Shown: positions 47,901 to 60,673, counted from the first letter of the stretch. The stretch: DNA of 64,000 nt from Gymnogyps californianus (GCF_018139145.2 NC_059477.1:30483502-30547501), one strand, 5' to 3'. The notes: generated from the letters alone by a model not told the origin. Numbers and translations are program-made.

Positions 47901-50900
47901 GTCTGGTTTCAGAGTGCCACAGCTCTCTGGAGCAGCAAGCGTAATGTATTGGAGACCTGCGTTTTATGTATCTCTCTCTCCAGCAGTTCATGAATAGTAA
48001 GCACAGTGGGTTTTACAAGGACAGATATGGAATAGTCTCCATTGCATTTGAGTAGAAAGTGCAGCATACAATTGACACAGCTCAGTCTTGGGCATTTGCT
48101 GGTTTAAAAGAAAAAATGATTTTCAACAATTGAGGGTTTTTTCTTACCAGACCAATCACAAACTTTTGAAGCATGAAATGAATTTCACTGGTCCTTGCCA
48201 ATAAGCTTCTTTCTCTGATATTGGTTTTTATGAAATGGCTATAATCTTTGCAGGTAATGAATGAAAGCTACACTATGAAGTCCCACCTAACATTCTTCTT
48301 CTTGATTTATGGTGTATTGGTTAAAATAGTAAACTGATAATGATCGCAAAATAGCGATAAATCACTATGGGCTGATGTATCAGAAACAATAGAAAATGTT
48401 CTGGAGAAAGAAACTTGGGAGCCAGTCGGGGAACAGCTGGGTGTTCTGCAGATATGAAAGATACCAGAGAGCCCACAAAAATACAAATTAAAAGACTCTC
48501 TCCCTTTGTTTCTGTCAAGATTGGGCTGTTCTTTGCTTCTGTATGAAATAAACTCAAGACATTTATGATGAATTAAGGTTCCCACACCCTCCAGTGTATC
48601 AAATCTAATTAGAAAGTGTTGGTGGAAATCTGTTCAGGCCAAAATCCTGGCTGTATCTGAAGTTTGGATCTGGACGGGATCATTCTTTTTTGTGCAATTC
48701 TGCAAAAGACTGGTATTTAGATCTCACTCCTGCCAAAAAATTACGCTTGTGGAAAAATTAATGCATATGAGTAGTTTTCTAAAGGTGAAGCAAAGTAATA
48801 TTGTTATCTTGTATTCCCTCAGCTTCTAGATAATGCACCTTTTCCCTTCTCTTTTCTGTCCATCAGATGTGTTTTCAGACTGTCCATATTTTTTTGTTGG
48901 GATCGTATAATCATAATGCATTCTGGCTCAGATGTGCTTTGGGTAATGATATGCCAATAGATAAAAGAAAAGATGGAGCAAAATCACCCCTGCCTAAATG
49001 TAGTTTGAAGAGACCATGATGTCTCCTAAAGTCACCTGAGAACCAAAGTTACCTGATCTTTTGGGGACTTGACCTATCCCAAACTGATCTTCCTAGAAAG
49101 GTTTTGGGTTAAATTCTCCCTCTTGTCTTGTCTTGTAATGGAAACTTTCTTTGGACTTGGTGCTAATCATACCAATGAGCCAGCTCTGATTGGTACTAGC
49201 TTGCAAAAGGCCTCTTTTGTTCTTGTTAGAGTATCTAACCTCTAAATCTATTTAATACCCTTTCCCTGGTTGTCCATCATTATGACACATGATTTTCCAA
49301 AGGATTTACTATTAGTTAGCAGCACAGGGCTTTCTCCCTGGGGTAGCAGCTACTTGCAGTGAAGAAAATGCATGTTCGATGCAGCAATTTGTCTTTTTTT
49401 ATATATTTATTATAAGAGTAAATGAGTTATTGTGGGGGACTTCAATATTATTGCAAATTAGGTGCTACAAGCCAAGCCGTGCACATTTGTTATGTTTCCA
49501 GGCATACACAGCATGCATAGCAGTTCAAAAATCAGCAGTCATATTATATCTAGGCCTTTTCCTGGGCAGCTGCTACTTTGCAGGTATTTTTGTAGTGTGA
49601 CTGTTCCATAACTCTGATTACTTCAAGTGAAGGGAGGGGGGAATCTGTCACAAAAGTGATTGCTATAAAAAAGGTTTTGATGAGCATGAAGGCATGAATT
49701 ATAAAATCTCTCAAGATTTAGTTTCCAAAGTAGGCATGGGGTAATGAATATACAGAGAGCATTGCTTGTCGTATACTCCTTCTATAATAGTAATTTATGA
49801 ACTGGGTTTTTTTCACTTGCACCTTTCTGGATGTACTTGCAGGCTGGAAACTTATTGGAATTATAAATTGTTCCTTTATTCAGAAAAGTGTACAGAATCA
49901 AGCAAAGCACACAGAACCGAATCCTACCCGACCTCTGCTTCACCAAGGGGCTTAAATTAACTGCTGAACTTTAAGTCAGCAGAATTAGTCAAATGTTTTC
50001 GTTTCAGCAGCTCACCAAAGCTGGATTCTCTGCGTTGGGGAGGGAGAGGAGGGAGTTCTGCCCCGGGTCAAGCTTCTGAGTTTCTGGTTTGGGGGACACC
50101 AGACTCCCACCAGAAAAATCTCTTTTCACATGATTTCATCTCACAAAGATGCAGAAATGGACAGCAAGGCAAGACACCCTTGCTCGGATCCTCTGCTTCC
50201 CAAATCAAGCCCTTTTTTCTAGCTTAGCCATCAGCCTGATCCTGGATTTAGAGACTAATCTGGATTCAAACTCTGTTTCTTTTGATGTTCGTGTAGGACA
50301 GGTGGTGTCTGGTGGGAGTGGAAAGCATCCTGTGTACAAAACAGCAAGGAAAAAAATTCTGAAAAGTCTCCTTGGCTCCCTCAGCTTTCAGAAGAGAGGA
50401 ATAGATAAGAAGGTGGAGCCCTCCTGCATCTCTTCTCTTCTACTTTTCCTTTTTTTTTTCCCAAGAAGAGAGAGCTCATGTGTCATGTTTCATGTAACAC
50501 TGGTTGTATTCATCATAGGTGACCTGGATCATTTGTACTTGTGGTTTATAGTCTCTCAACACGCATTGTTTTCTCTAGCTTGAAATATAGCACATTAATG
50601 AGGTATGTATCTGTTCAGATGTACGCAGTCAGCTCATGAAAGATGCTTTGGTAGCACTTTGACTAGTTTGTCAACAGCTAGCATTTTGGCAGCTGCAGAG
50701 AAAAAAACATCCCAAATTCATACAAGGGACTAAGAAAATCTGACATTAAACTTTTGGGGGCCATGTTTACACATGCTGGAGCTCACTGTATAGTCAGGCA
50801 TGTTGTAACCTCCCTAATCCAAGGTCCAGTGAAGCAGCTATCACTTTATAATTAATGCACATCCACTTCTGATGGGGCTATATTGATACTTCTGTTCCCT

Positions 50901-51409
50901 CTTTGCTGGGAGTGGACTGCAGCTGGCGTAGCCGACAGCCTGAGAAGGTATGGCAGTGCTGGAAAATAACACCAGGGTTGCATGCTCACAGCAGTTCACG
51001 TTGAAGAGTCAGGATGGGTATGTTTGGTGAGAAGAACAGGGATGCTGAAGGCATGGTGGGACAGCCTGGGGAGCTTGTGCCTGGGCTGCTGCTGTAGCTG
51101 TACCAGGTCGTGACCTGCAGCATGGGAGATTCACGCTAGCCTTTGGTCTGCGTGGGATGGCCCATGCAAACAGTCTGCTCCTCTTGCTCTGTGGAAACCC
51201 ACCGTTTCACCTGTGCTTTCCTGTTGAGCACGAGCAGCTGGTGCTTGGCCATGCCCACCCGGGCGCTTTGCTGTAGCAGCTCCCTGCGTGCCGGTTGCTT
51301 ACTGTTCCTGATATTCCTGATCTGCGGCAGTGGCATCTTTGCCCTTCCTTATTACAAAAAGGGGTCATTTTCTACTATTTTCCTATATAAGATCTGGAGT
51401 TGCTTGGTG
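44977..51409. other. Long unique non-coding stretch
   Basis: About 6.4 kb in which I recognise no gene, RNA or transposon family. Open frames reach 144 codons (50149-50583) without recognisable domains. The part near 46385-46415 has a short imperfect GGAGGCTAAG duplication. Confidence 0.5.
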
Positions 51410-51600
51410 GTGAGAACAGAATGACTGGGAAGTGCTGGGAGTCCTAAATTTAGGTCCTCGTTTGGCCACAGGTTACAGCTTTGTGCTTACATGCTTTAGC
51501 AGTGCCTTGCAAAGCTGTTATTATATCGGTTTATAGCTGTTGACTTCAGTAAGCATTGGACTAGGACCCATTTGCAACATGATATTAGATCTACAGGAGC
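51410..51600 (+). mobile_element. Possible MIR-like SINE fragment, sense
   Basis: 'agaatgactgggaagtgctg' is followed by 'aggtcctcgtttggccacag' and 'cagtgccttgcaaagctgtt', then 'gttgacttcagtaagcattg' and 'gactaggaccca'. The first words recall a sense MIR. The last recall the ATTGACTTCAATGGG-type repeat also suspected at 29960-30055. The identity is uncertain. Confidence 0.35.
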
Positions 51601-52199
51601 ATTGGGAACAATTTGGATTGTGTTCCTAGTTACCAAGGCAAGCTGGAAAGACCTTTCAGACAAATTTGGGGAGAAAAAAACATTATTGCTATTTCTCCAT
51701 CAGACAAAGAGAAGAAAAAGAATTTTCTTACTGAGAATTTGTGAGGTTTAAGCAATTGTGGAGTACAGTCCTATCGCTGCACATGAATGCAACTTTTTAT
51801 TATTAATATACAATCATCCAGAAAGCTGTCTCAGTTCGGCAGAAATAATTTTATTTGCATGTTAGTGCCTTCTGTATCAATGGATTACAGGTACCAATCT
51901 GGAGTGGCATACTAAGGACAAAGAACTTGAAAAACTACATCTTGAAATCCATCTAAACTTGAATAGTTCAAGTCTCAAGGGGCAAAACTGTGTTATAAGT
52001 ATTCCTGTTGAGTAGTAACAAGCAGTCCCATTAAGCAGTAGCTAGAAATCAGCATGCCTCTGAGACAACCCAGCAACATTTATTCAGAGACCGATTTGTG
52101 GGTGAGATGAGCGGCGGTGTCTTTGTACTTTGCTCTGAAATACTTATCCCCAGAACATCCCTCTGAGCTCCCGGGTTTCCAGAGGCCAGGGCCGCCTCT
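51601..52199. other. Unique non-coding sequence
   Basis: No gene recognised. One POU octamer ATTTGCAT lies at 51853-51860. Confidence 0.45.
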
Positions 52200-52800
52200 T
52201 AGTCTTTGTTTGCATTCACCTCTCAGAGATCAGTATTTTCTCGTTACAAATTGCTGTGCTTTTTAAATGACAATAAAGGTAACTTTTAGCCCAGAGATTG
52301 AGCCAGTTGTTTGATTTAACTGAACTAGTGGTGTATATTTAGGGGCTTTCTGTTTCACAAGAGTTTGTGTGTATACATTCTTAGGAGAATCTTTGCTGTC
52401 AGGCACTTTTTTTTTCCTTGTATAGAGACTCTTTATCAGAGCTCATGTGGTACGCTTTGTAGGAGCTGAGACCATAGGAAGTTTCTCCCAGCTGTACAGA
52501 AATCTTTATCGCCTTTAATCGTTTAGTATTCCACAGAAATAGTATTGTCGTCATCTTTTTTTTCTCATGCGCCACTCTGATATAAATGCATCTTTTATGT
52601 TCACAGATTTGGCCAAACCAGTATGTTATTTCAGCTACTTTTCATTAACAACTTGGGGTATTTTAGCTGCGCAGTAGCTTTTTCATTGTGTTTCTATGCT
52701 ACTTTACTATTGAATGAAATTTAATACATTGCTTATAATTAGCAGTGAGCAACGTTACCCTATCATCAGTTCACTGCTATGAGTCTTGCTTAAAGATTTT
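52200..52800. promoter_or_regulatory. Candidate conserved non-coding block
   Basis: AT-rich complex sequence with 'ctttatcgcctttaatcgtt' near 52504, 'gatataaatgcatctttta' near 52579 and 'gcttataattagcagtgagc' near 52731. It is free of recognisable repeats and has no open frame. Texture is enhancer-like; no alignment is available. Confidence 0.28.
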
Positions 52801-54987
52801 AACAAAGAAAATATTCTTTACTCTTGAAATGCTTTGCAGTTCCGCCCAGGCTGCTCAAAATAAACATTGTTTTTGAACCAAACTCTTACCCCCTACCCCC
52901 CCTTCCAAAACAAACAAAATATTTTTAGTGGCCATCAGATAGAAATTTGACCCTAATTACATGCTTTGTCTATTCATACCATGTAGTAGGGGTCCAGAGA
53001 GTGATAGTTTGAAACTGAATGCACTTTAACGTAGCATCAGGTGCTGGCAGAAATACACAGCGTGTGTGCTGAAAGGTATAATGAGAGTTATGTGCTCTTG
53101 TAAGCTACAATTTGCATACGTGAAGTGAGGTGGGATTTTTTCCTATAGTGATTAGCGGTTCTGGGACAAGCCGAGAAATCCTTACTCAGCTGTAACTCCT
53201 GATGCTCGGTCATTGTTCTTATATTCATAATATAAACGGGACTTTTGCATTAGTTGAATTTCCAAAGACCATTCCATTTCTTGCACCACTATGGGTTTCA
53301 GTAGTCTCTGGGGCAAATCTCTAGTGCTCAAGACCACAGTTTTACTCGTCACCTCTTGCTTCAGAGTCAGGATGCAGAGTTTCGGGGAGGTGTCCCTTGG
53401 AGCAGCTGCCCAGCTCTCTTTGCGTGTTAAGTCACCATGCCATTGCTCGCACTCCTGGGCATTTTTCCGGGGAGCCTGGGAAGCCAGATGGCATCTGCCA
53501 CTCATAGTAAAGCCCCTGTCAGTGGCTGGGCACCTTCAGCTCCCAAAGCCCCAGCAAAGCACCTGGAAAGGGGTCTGCCCAGTCCAGGCTTTGCTCAGTG
53601 GGACCCGCTGCAGAGATGGGGAAGCATCGAGTGCAATGGTGGTTCCTTTGGGGTCAACGGAAGGAACATCTTAGTAAATACGATCATAATTGGTAGTAGT
53701 GAGGATATTAATTGGGCTATGGTTTTGCTTATGTCTGTGTGCACCCAAGGGGGGTCGGTCAGTGGCTCGGACCTGGAAGGTGCTGCAGGTTGGTGCTGGT
53801 GTGGAAGTGCCCATGCGGAGAGATGAATCACTCAGCAGAAGGACTTTTTACTCTTCCCTGGGTTGTTATGGCCTTGTTGCACTTAGTTCTCATGCCCCAG
53901 CTTCTTTTACTAAGCTCAATATGCCACACTAAGGTCCTGTCCTTCCCAAACTCAGTGCCTCTTCTGAAACCCAAATTAAAAATAACAACATTAATGTTGT
54001 TTCATTTCCCTTTAGTGGTTCTTTTTTGTTTGTTTATTTCCTTGTTTTGAATTCAGTTTATGACTTTGGTTTCTCTGATGTATAGGAAAATTTTGTGGCA
54101 GCTCTGCACAGACATTACTTCTAGGCAGCGACCTAAAACAAAACAAGAGGGAGAGAGAAAAAGGAGGAGGTTGTCTCTTAGTTACAGAACAGCTAGTTTG
54201 TTTGTATTGAAAAAGAGACTAACTCTTAAAGAATGCACTGTAATTTGTATTGTAGATCTAATTTGTGTGAGTCTTAAGTGCAGCCATGCGTTACAGTGTT
54301 TGCAAAAATTAAAACTTTGAGATGTGGGAAGAGATTGAATTTAATTTGTAATTTGTGCAAACATTTTAACTTCCCTTACAGGAGACTTGTGAAGTCTCTT
54401 CAAGCCCAGAATGTTTAATTGTTCAGACAGACCTTTTGCAAGGGGCCCAAAGTAAGCAGGGACAAACTCTCAAGTTCAAATCACATCCTTGGCCTCTGTC
54501 TCTGTTTTGATCAAACCTGCACTTTCCACCTCCACCACATGAGCTACCAAAGTACTGTGGTGGGTCCTGCACGGTCCATGAGCAATGTCAGCTGTGGCTT
54601 CTGAAGCAGGCATGAGCATGCATCAGATACAGGTATCCCTGCCCCTCTCAGCTCTAAATGGCTTTTAATAAAGTGAAGAAATCATAAGTACAGTCAGTGA
54701 GCCAGCGTTACCATTGGATCCTAGAATGAGAAGGAAGAAGTAAATTTGTTCAGCAGCCATGTTAGAGACTCAGTTTTGAGCTGCTTTGATGGTTCTGTGA
54801 CTACTTCGGTCAAAAAGAGAAAAGAAAATGAAGTACCAGTTTATTGGATACCTCCCAGTCCAAAATGGCTGTGCCAGGATAGGGCATTGATGGATGCCCG
54901 CAGCAGTTCAGCAATAGCAGCTTTTCAGTGAGGAACATCGACAAAATGAACAGAACTGTTCATTTTAATACATTCTCATTGTTACCC
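52801..54987. other. Unique non-coding sequence
   Basis: No gene recognised. Overlapping frames at 53291-54050 on both strands have no recognisable domains. One POU octamer ATTTGCAT is at 53110-53117. Confidence 0.45.
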
Positions 54988-55938
54988 TTGAGTGGTGCAC
55001 CTCAAGGGTCCCTACTGGGACCAATATTATTTAATATCTTCATCAATGACATAGACAGTGGGATTGAGCGCACCCTCAGCAAGTTTGCAGATGACACCAA
55101 GCTGAGTGGTGCAGTTGACACGCCTAAGGGATGGGATGCCATCCAAAGGGACCTTGACAGGCTTGAGAGGTGGGCCCATGTGAACCTCATGAAGTTCAAC
55201 AAGGCCAATTGCAAGGTCCTGCATCTGGGTTGGGGCAACCCCGGTATCAATACCGGCTGGGAGATGAAGGGATTGAGAGCAGCCCTGCGGGGAAGGACTT
55301 GGGGGTACTGGTGGATGAAAAGCTGGACATGAGCCAACAATGTGTGTTCACAGCCCAGAAAGCCAACCATATCCTGGGCTGCAAAATAAGAAGCGAGGCC
55401 AGCAGGTCAAGGAAAGTGATTCTCCCCCTCCACTCTGCTCTCATGAGACCCCACCTGGAGTGCTGCATCCAGCTCTGGGGTCCCCAGCACAAGACAGCAC
55501 AGAGGAGGGCCACGAAAGTGACCAGAGAGCTGGAACACCTCTCCTATGAAGAAAGGCTGGGAGTTGGGGTTGTTCAGCCTGGAGAAGAGAAGGCTCTGGG
55601 AAGATCTTATTGAGGCCGTTCAATACTTAAAGAGGGCTTATAAGAAAGATGGAGAAAGACTTTTTACCAAGGACAAGGTGCAGCGGTTTTAAACTAAAAG
55701 AGGGTAGGTTTAGATCGGACATTAGGAAGAATTTTTTACGATGAGAGAGGTGAGACACTGCAACAGGTTGCCCAGAGAAGTTGTGGATGCCCCATCATTG
55801 GAAGTGTTCAAAGTCAGGTTGGACTGGGCTTTAAGCAACCTGATCTACTGAAAGATGTCCCTGCCTATGGCAGGGGTGTTGGATTAAATGACCTTTGAAG
55901 GTCCCTTCCAACACAAACCATTCTATGATTCTGTGATT
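54988..55938 (+). mobile_element. CR1 LINE, 5'-truncated, ~950 bp
   Basis: Classical avian CR1 non-LTR retrotransposon. It begins inside the reverse-transcriptase region ('ggtgcacctcaagggtccct'), runs through the C-terminal ORF2 sequence, and finishes with the CR1 3' UTR ('ggtcccttccaaca') and two 3' octamers, ATTCTATG and ATTCTGTG (55920-55935). CR1 inserts by target-primed reverse transcription without a poly-A tail and is usually 5'-truncated, as here. An internal stretch that I expect after 'ccccagcacaaga' (about 55485-55500) is missing, so the copy also has an internal deletion. The coding frame is broken at least twice. Divergence is moderate, making it the youngest transposon in the window. 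Confidence 0.95.
54991..55740 (+). pseudogene. CR1 ORF2 reverse-transcriptase remnant
   Basis: This is the C-terminal part of the CR1 ORF2 protein (endonuclease/reverse transcriptase). The first frame carries the SGxPQGSxLGP motif (from 54991), a FNIFINDI segment, and the catalytic FADD version of the reverse-transcriptase YxDD box at 55084-55095. The frame is lost near 55240-55250, where the family sequence continues in another frame from about 55245. It is lost again near 55555-55570, and further stops follow. The endonuclease domain and the N-terminal reverse-transcriptase domain are absent through 5' truncation, so no active enzyme can be made. The flanking sequence upstream of 54988 is not CR1. 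Confidence 0.9.
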
Positions 55939-57829
55939 ATAGGTTGTCTGGCTTGAAGCAGGTATGCTGAATGTTTCAACAGCCTGAGACAAGCTGTCTG
56001 AAAACAGCACAGACAAAGTCTCAAATTGGACTTTCAAAAATCTCTTAAAATGCTCTTGAAATATTTCTGTGAGTGTGGTGAGGCTCTGTTACACCCTCTT
56101 CAACCTGCTCTGAAGAAGGTACAGATTTGGAGTGTGGCTTGCCTCAAAGGCACTCTCCTAGACAATTTGGATGCCGTGCTCCTAGTTATACTGAACGGTG
56201 TGCCATAAACAGGCTATTTTATATTTTGCACACACCCAGTCATCAATGGCTTCCTGCTTGGGAACTGTGGTATTCAGTCACATTAGCAGCAGCAGCAGCA
56301 GCAGCAAAGACATGTAAACACATTTACACCCATTAAGTCAAGGCCAGAAAAATGTTGGCCCATTCCCACTAAGAATATAATAACTTGCTCACTAACGCAG
56401 GTCCAGCTCACGTGCTGGGGTGGTTTCCAGAGCAGCCCAGACTGGCCGCATCCCAAGGAAGCTCCATGACGTTGGGGTTGACTGAAGTATGGGCCAATTG
56501 CAAGGCCATTGCTGTTCTCTTCTTTCTTCTGCTTTGTTGTGTGCTTCAGGGATGATGGCCATTTTGGTCATAGTTTATTCCTGGTGTAATGTTTGTTTCT
56601 CAAAGTCACCAACGCGTTTCCAGTTTCACTATTCATGATGGAAAGATGAGCAGAAATGATGTTGAAACCCACCATCAGGATCTGCTTGGGCAAAGCCCTG
56701 TAATTTCATAATTAGCTCTGATGCTTTTGGCCCAGCTGCTTAGGAATCAGCTCTAATCCTCTTACGAAGCCAAATTTCTGTTTTTTTCTTGGCTCTGGCA
56801 GTACTTCTGCAGTAACGTGATGATGTCTGGCTCCAGTGATGCTTACAGTGAGTTTGTATGACCGAGTGATCAGGATGGAGCAATCATACCTAGACTGTCC
56901 TTAAATACAGGCTTCAGTGGAGTATATCACCATGGTTTTGTCTGACATCACAGGGTGACAGTTCTGTGGCTGCAGTATATCAGTCTTGCTCTGTATCGGA
57001 GTTGGTATTTTTGTACCTTCATGTGTGTAGGTGCCAGCAGGCATCACTTTACAGGCAACTGAATGTACTGTAGTATCAGTGCTCACCACTGAAGATTTCC
57101 GAAGTGCTCCAGAATAAGCTTCAAATGGCTGAGAATATGAGGACTGAAACCAGGCTCTGTTTGTTTGCTTATTAATTGATCTACTGATTGATTTTTAATG
57201 CATTTTGGGAGTATGTGTGGTTTTTTTACAAAAGGCAATTTGCTATTGCAGCTCCAGCCTCAGTAGCCTTAGAGGACTTCTACACACATTTTGCAATGGG
57301 TCTTTGAAGGCAATGACTCATAGGTGGATTTGGCCTGACTCCATGGAAAAGCAATTTTGATCCCCTCCGACGAGGGGCACTACTGCCAGTCTGTGTCAGC
57401 CAGCACACGCTCTGTTCTCCTTCTGTGTATTCACATTTCCCGTGAACCCATGACAAATCTGAGCATGTGTGTGGCAGTGTTTTTCTTTTCTAAGCTAAAA
57501 AATGCAGTAGCGATGGTCCAAGTCAAGCCAAACCTAAGCACTTAGATTCTTTGGGAATGTTCCCGTTATAACAGATAGGAAAACTTGCATTGCACAGAAG
57601 GGATTTTGCAAATCCAAGTGAAAAGCAACGAATGGAAAGCTCATTAGAACATAGTCATTAATTCTTGAGCTAAATTAACAAGGTTAAATATAATTCAGTG
57701 AGTTTCTCAATGTAGGTCTGCCCAATCCATTAACAGGTGTTTAAAACAAACACTCTGTGCTAACCACATTTCTTAAGAGCTGCATCAAAAGTGCTTTCAC
57801 AGGAGGTCAGCACTGGATCTGTGATATTT
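55939..57829. other. Unique non-coding sequence
   Basis: No gene recognised apart from the AGC microsatellite listed separately. Confidence 0.45.
56285..56305 (+). repeat. (AGC)7 trinucleotide microsatellite
   Basis: Seven uninterrupted AGC units. It falls in a short frame as poly-Ala, which is not a gene. The length is enough to be polymorphic. Confidence 0.95.
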
Positions 57830-58390
57830 TGGGCTACCCCATGCTCTTGGGACCACTTTCAGTGCTTAAGATGCAATGAATAAATAAGCACTCCAGAGCC
57901 CTTTTTCTTTTTTTCCTTCTTTTTTTCCTTCCCCCGAGTGTGAAAGGCTCTGAGAAACAATATTGGCAGCAGGAACACCTTGTGCAGGTCAGAAGAAAAA
58001 CTTCTCCTCTGACTTGAGCTGACTGCTGCTAATTACATGGCTGGAGATGGACCTTTAGGGAAGCTGCCCCATGGCATTGTCCTGGACAATGCCCACCAAA
58101 TTAGGGCCGGTCAGGCCGAATGCGGAGAGAGTGGTGATTACCAAGATTATTTTCTTTTTAAACATGCTCCTCAGCTCTACTTTGCTGGGTGTTGGTTTTC
58201 AAAAGGGACTTATAATAAACGTGGGCCATCTATATATAGCCCAACTTTTGTTCGTTTGCACAGTTCAGAAAGCCTACTGTTTGAGGTTAGCCTTGAGTAA
58301 ACTTGTACCATTTACTTTGGAGCATTTCAAAGGGAACAAAAACACAAATCATGATGAGGCTAATAAGAAGTTTGGGTGTTTAGTTTAAAT
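57830..58390. promoter_or_regulatory. Candidate conserved non-coding block
   Basis: Repeat-free complex sequence with 'ctgctaattacatggctgga' near 58023, 'ccaagattattttcttttta' near 58141 and 'catctatatatagcccaact' near 58227. Two overlapping frames (58037-58300 and 58071-58388) have no recognisable domain. Enhancer-like texture, unverified. Confidence 0.3.
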
Positions 58391-58639
58391 GTGTACACAG
58401 CAATCATTGTAGAGGAAGTCCTTCTCTTTGGGAGTACATTATTATTAAGCAGCATTGCTGTTTGCCTGGTTTTGTCTGGTCCACAATTTGCATTCACTTG
58501 ATGGATTGCCAGGGTCGGAGGTGCACTACTTGGGAAACACTGAAGTGCCGTCTCAGCAAACTCTTAAGAGGAAGCGAACACTAATACAAGCATTTGCCCA
58601 AACTCCTTGAGTCTTCTTAGGCTTCCTTAGGCTGTGCTA
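58391..58639. other. Unique non-coding sequence
   Basis: Nothing recognised except a POU octamer ATTTGCAT at 58486-58493. Confidence 0.4.
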
Positions 58640-59300
58640 GATCAATATGACAGTTTGCTAAGAAGCTTTGGACATGCATTCACAAACTCTCTCTATTGGC
58701 TTTCTTGGCATGTTATTCAGGAGGTAGCGGCTAGTGAAACATGCCTGCTACCAGCACAGAAGATTTATACATGCATTTTCTTCTCCTGCTAAGTGATTTA
58801 TTTACTAGCAATAATGCCTTGCAGAGCTGCTTGGTCCAGTTTGCAGAACTCATTATGTCGACCCTCAACAATCTATAGATGAATGGGATATCTCTCTCTC
58901 TCTCTCGTCGTGTCCCCCCCCCCTTCCTGTTTTTTTAACCATGGTCACATGGCTGCAATCCTCCTGTTCAGTGGAGTGAGATGATCCCAAGCTGGTGAAC
59001 ATTTCTTTCCATACTATGCACAGAGGTAAGTTCTCTTGTGCCACCTGTCTCAGAGCAATGAAGGGGTTTGCTTCCTTGCTTGCTTTAATTGTCATCATTT
59101 GCTTTCTGACTGCTTACTGTCAGCTGCTTGCAAATGGACAGGCTTATATGGGAGACAATTTATACAGCTTATTTCCCGTGATCTATAAGCCGTGCAAAAT
59201 AGAGCAAAAATGTAATATTGCGAAAGTTTTTAATGGCAAAAACTTTGCACTGGCCTTTACTCACAGAGCACTGAAATCTTTTCTGTTCTCGGGCCACCAG
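58640..59300. promoter_or_regulatory. Candidate conserved non-coding block
   Basis: Complex AT-rich sequence interrupted by a TC/poly-C tract. It holds 'aagtgatttatttactagca' near 58791 and 'ctttaattgtcatcatttgc' near 59082. A 162-codon frame at 58995-59483 crosses it and has a hydrophobic segment near its start. It matches no family that I recognise, so I do not call a gene. The 5' part holds a possible small exon, described under findings. Confidence 0.28.
58890..58923. repeat. TC microsatellite plus C10 run
   Basis: A (TC)8-like tract (58890-58906), then GTCGTGT and ten C. A T7 run follows at 58931-58937. It is low-complexity and pyrimidine-rich. Confidence 0.93.
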
Positions 59301-60673
59301 AGTCTCATGCTGGTGCCTCTCAGCCTTCCCACTCGCTGGCTGGCTTTAATTCCTGCCTCTCCTGAGCACTTGGTGAGATTCAGCCCTTTTGCTTCCCGCT
59401 GGCGGAGAATGGGAAATTGGCTGCTCCAACAGCTCTCACTGTCGATCCCTCAGCCGGGGAGGTTATGCAAAGGTGAAAGGTGACCAGATTATTCACGTTT
59501 TTATCTGTGAAGCACTAGCAGTGCTCTTCATGTCACTTACAGGACGGATGGAGGCAGTCTGGGCTCAGATGCACCAGGGTTTTCACGTTCCCCTCAAAGC
59601 TGCGTGGCCCCGCATGTTGGGGAGGTGCTGGCCCGGCTGTGGCAGGGCAGCACTCCCGGTTCCCTTCATGGCTGCGGGCAGGCTGCCTGCAGAGCGGGCA
59701 GCGGGACCTCTCCATGCACGATGCACCGAGTTTTCACTTAGCGGTGGAAAGTGCAATTCAAGATTTGGGTCTTATTGTCCTTTTGGGGAGTGGGGAGCCT
59801 CATCCCGGTCTTCCCACTTCACCCGAGTCTTTGTTTAGGGAGCTCCGTGACACATATGGCATCGTCCCCTTCCCCAAATGCCTGAACAGATATATGATTC
59901 CTCGGACATGTGATTTAAAAATGTTCCAGGGCATCTTAAACTGTTTCGCATTTTATTAGCCCTGCCAAGTTCTAAGCACACCTTGAATAAATTCATAGTT
60001 GGTGGTTGTGGCGTATGTACCTTGGCTATCGTGGGTGGATAAAAAATGTTTTATACCCCCGAGGAGCAGCAAAAGAGCGAGCGAGCTCCATGCAATGAGA
60101 GGAGTGAAAAAGTTGGATTAAATCATGTCTGTCTGCCTGTGGTTGAACTAGCAATGAGGCATTTTCAATCAGAGGTCAGGGCTGTGGTCAAATTTCTGCT
60201 TCAGTTTTTGCTTGCCATAATTTTCCCTCATACCAGATTCTCTGTGAAACTCCAGAAGGACCGAGACACTCTCTGTGTCTGACCTTTCAGGGCAGGATTT
60301 TTCAGACAGTCCTGTTTCAATTGAACTCGCTGCCAGAGCATGCAGGAAGGAAGTGACATGTGTTAGTCATACACCCCAGTGTGTGTTTAGCATCCAATTT
60401 GTGTACAGTCCAGGAATAACCCAGCATAATTCTCCAAAGCTGGACTCACGCTTAGATGTTTTGATGTTTGGGCTAAGATGGGATTTCTTCATACATGAAA
60501 CAGGCTTTCAGCGCTTGGGAAGGATCAATACCTCCCCCCGGGGAGCTCAGGCAATGAAAATATTTTTGCAGTAGATGCCAGAGCTCAACCTGTGCATGGG
60601 CATCTTAGGCTGAGTGAGTGCATTTCAAAGCTGGAGTTTACCTGCGTTTACCCACCCAAGCCAGACCCACCAT
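59301..60673. other. Unique non-coding sequence
   Basis: No gene or repeat recognised. Overlapping frames at 59389-59959 are unrecognisable. Confidence 0.45.

Noticed and set aside
58995..59483. 162-codon open frame with an N-terminal hydrophobic segment
   Set aside because: It resembles no secreted or membrane family that I recognise, and it starts by crossing a consensus splice donor. Treated as chance within a possible regulatory block.
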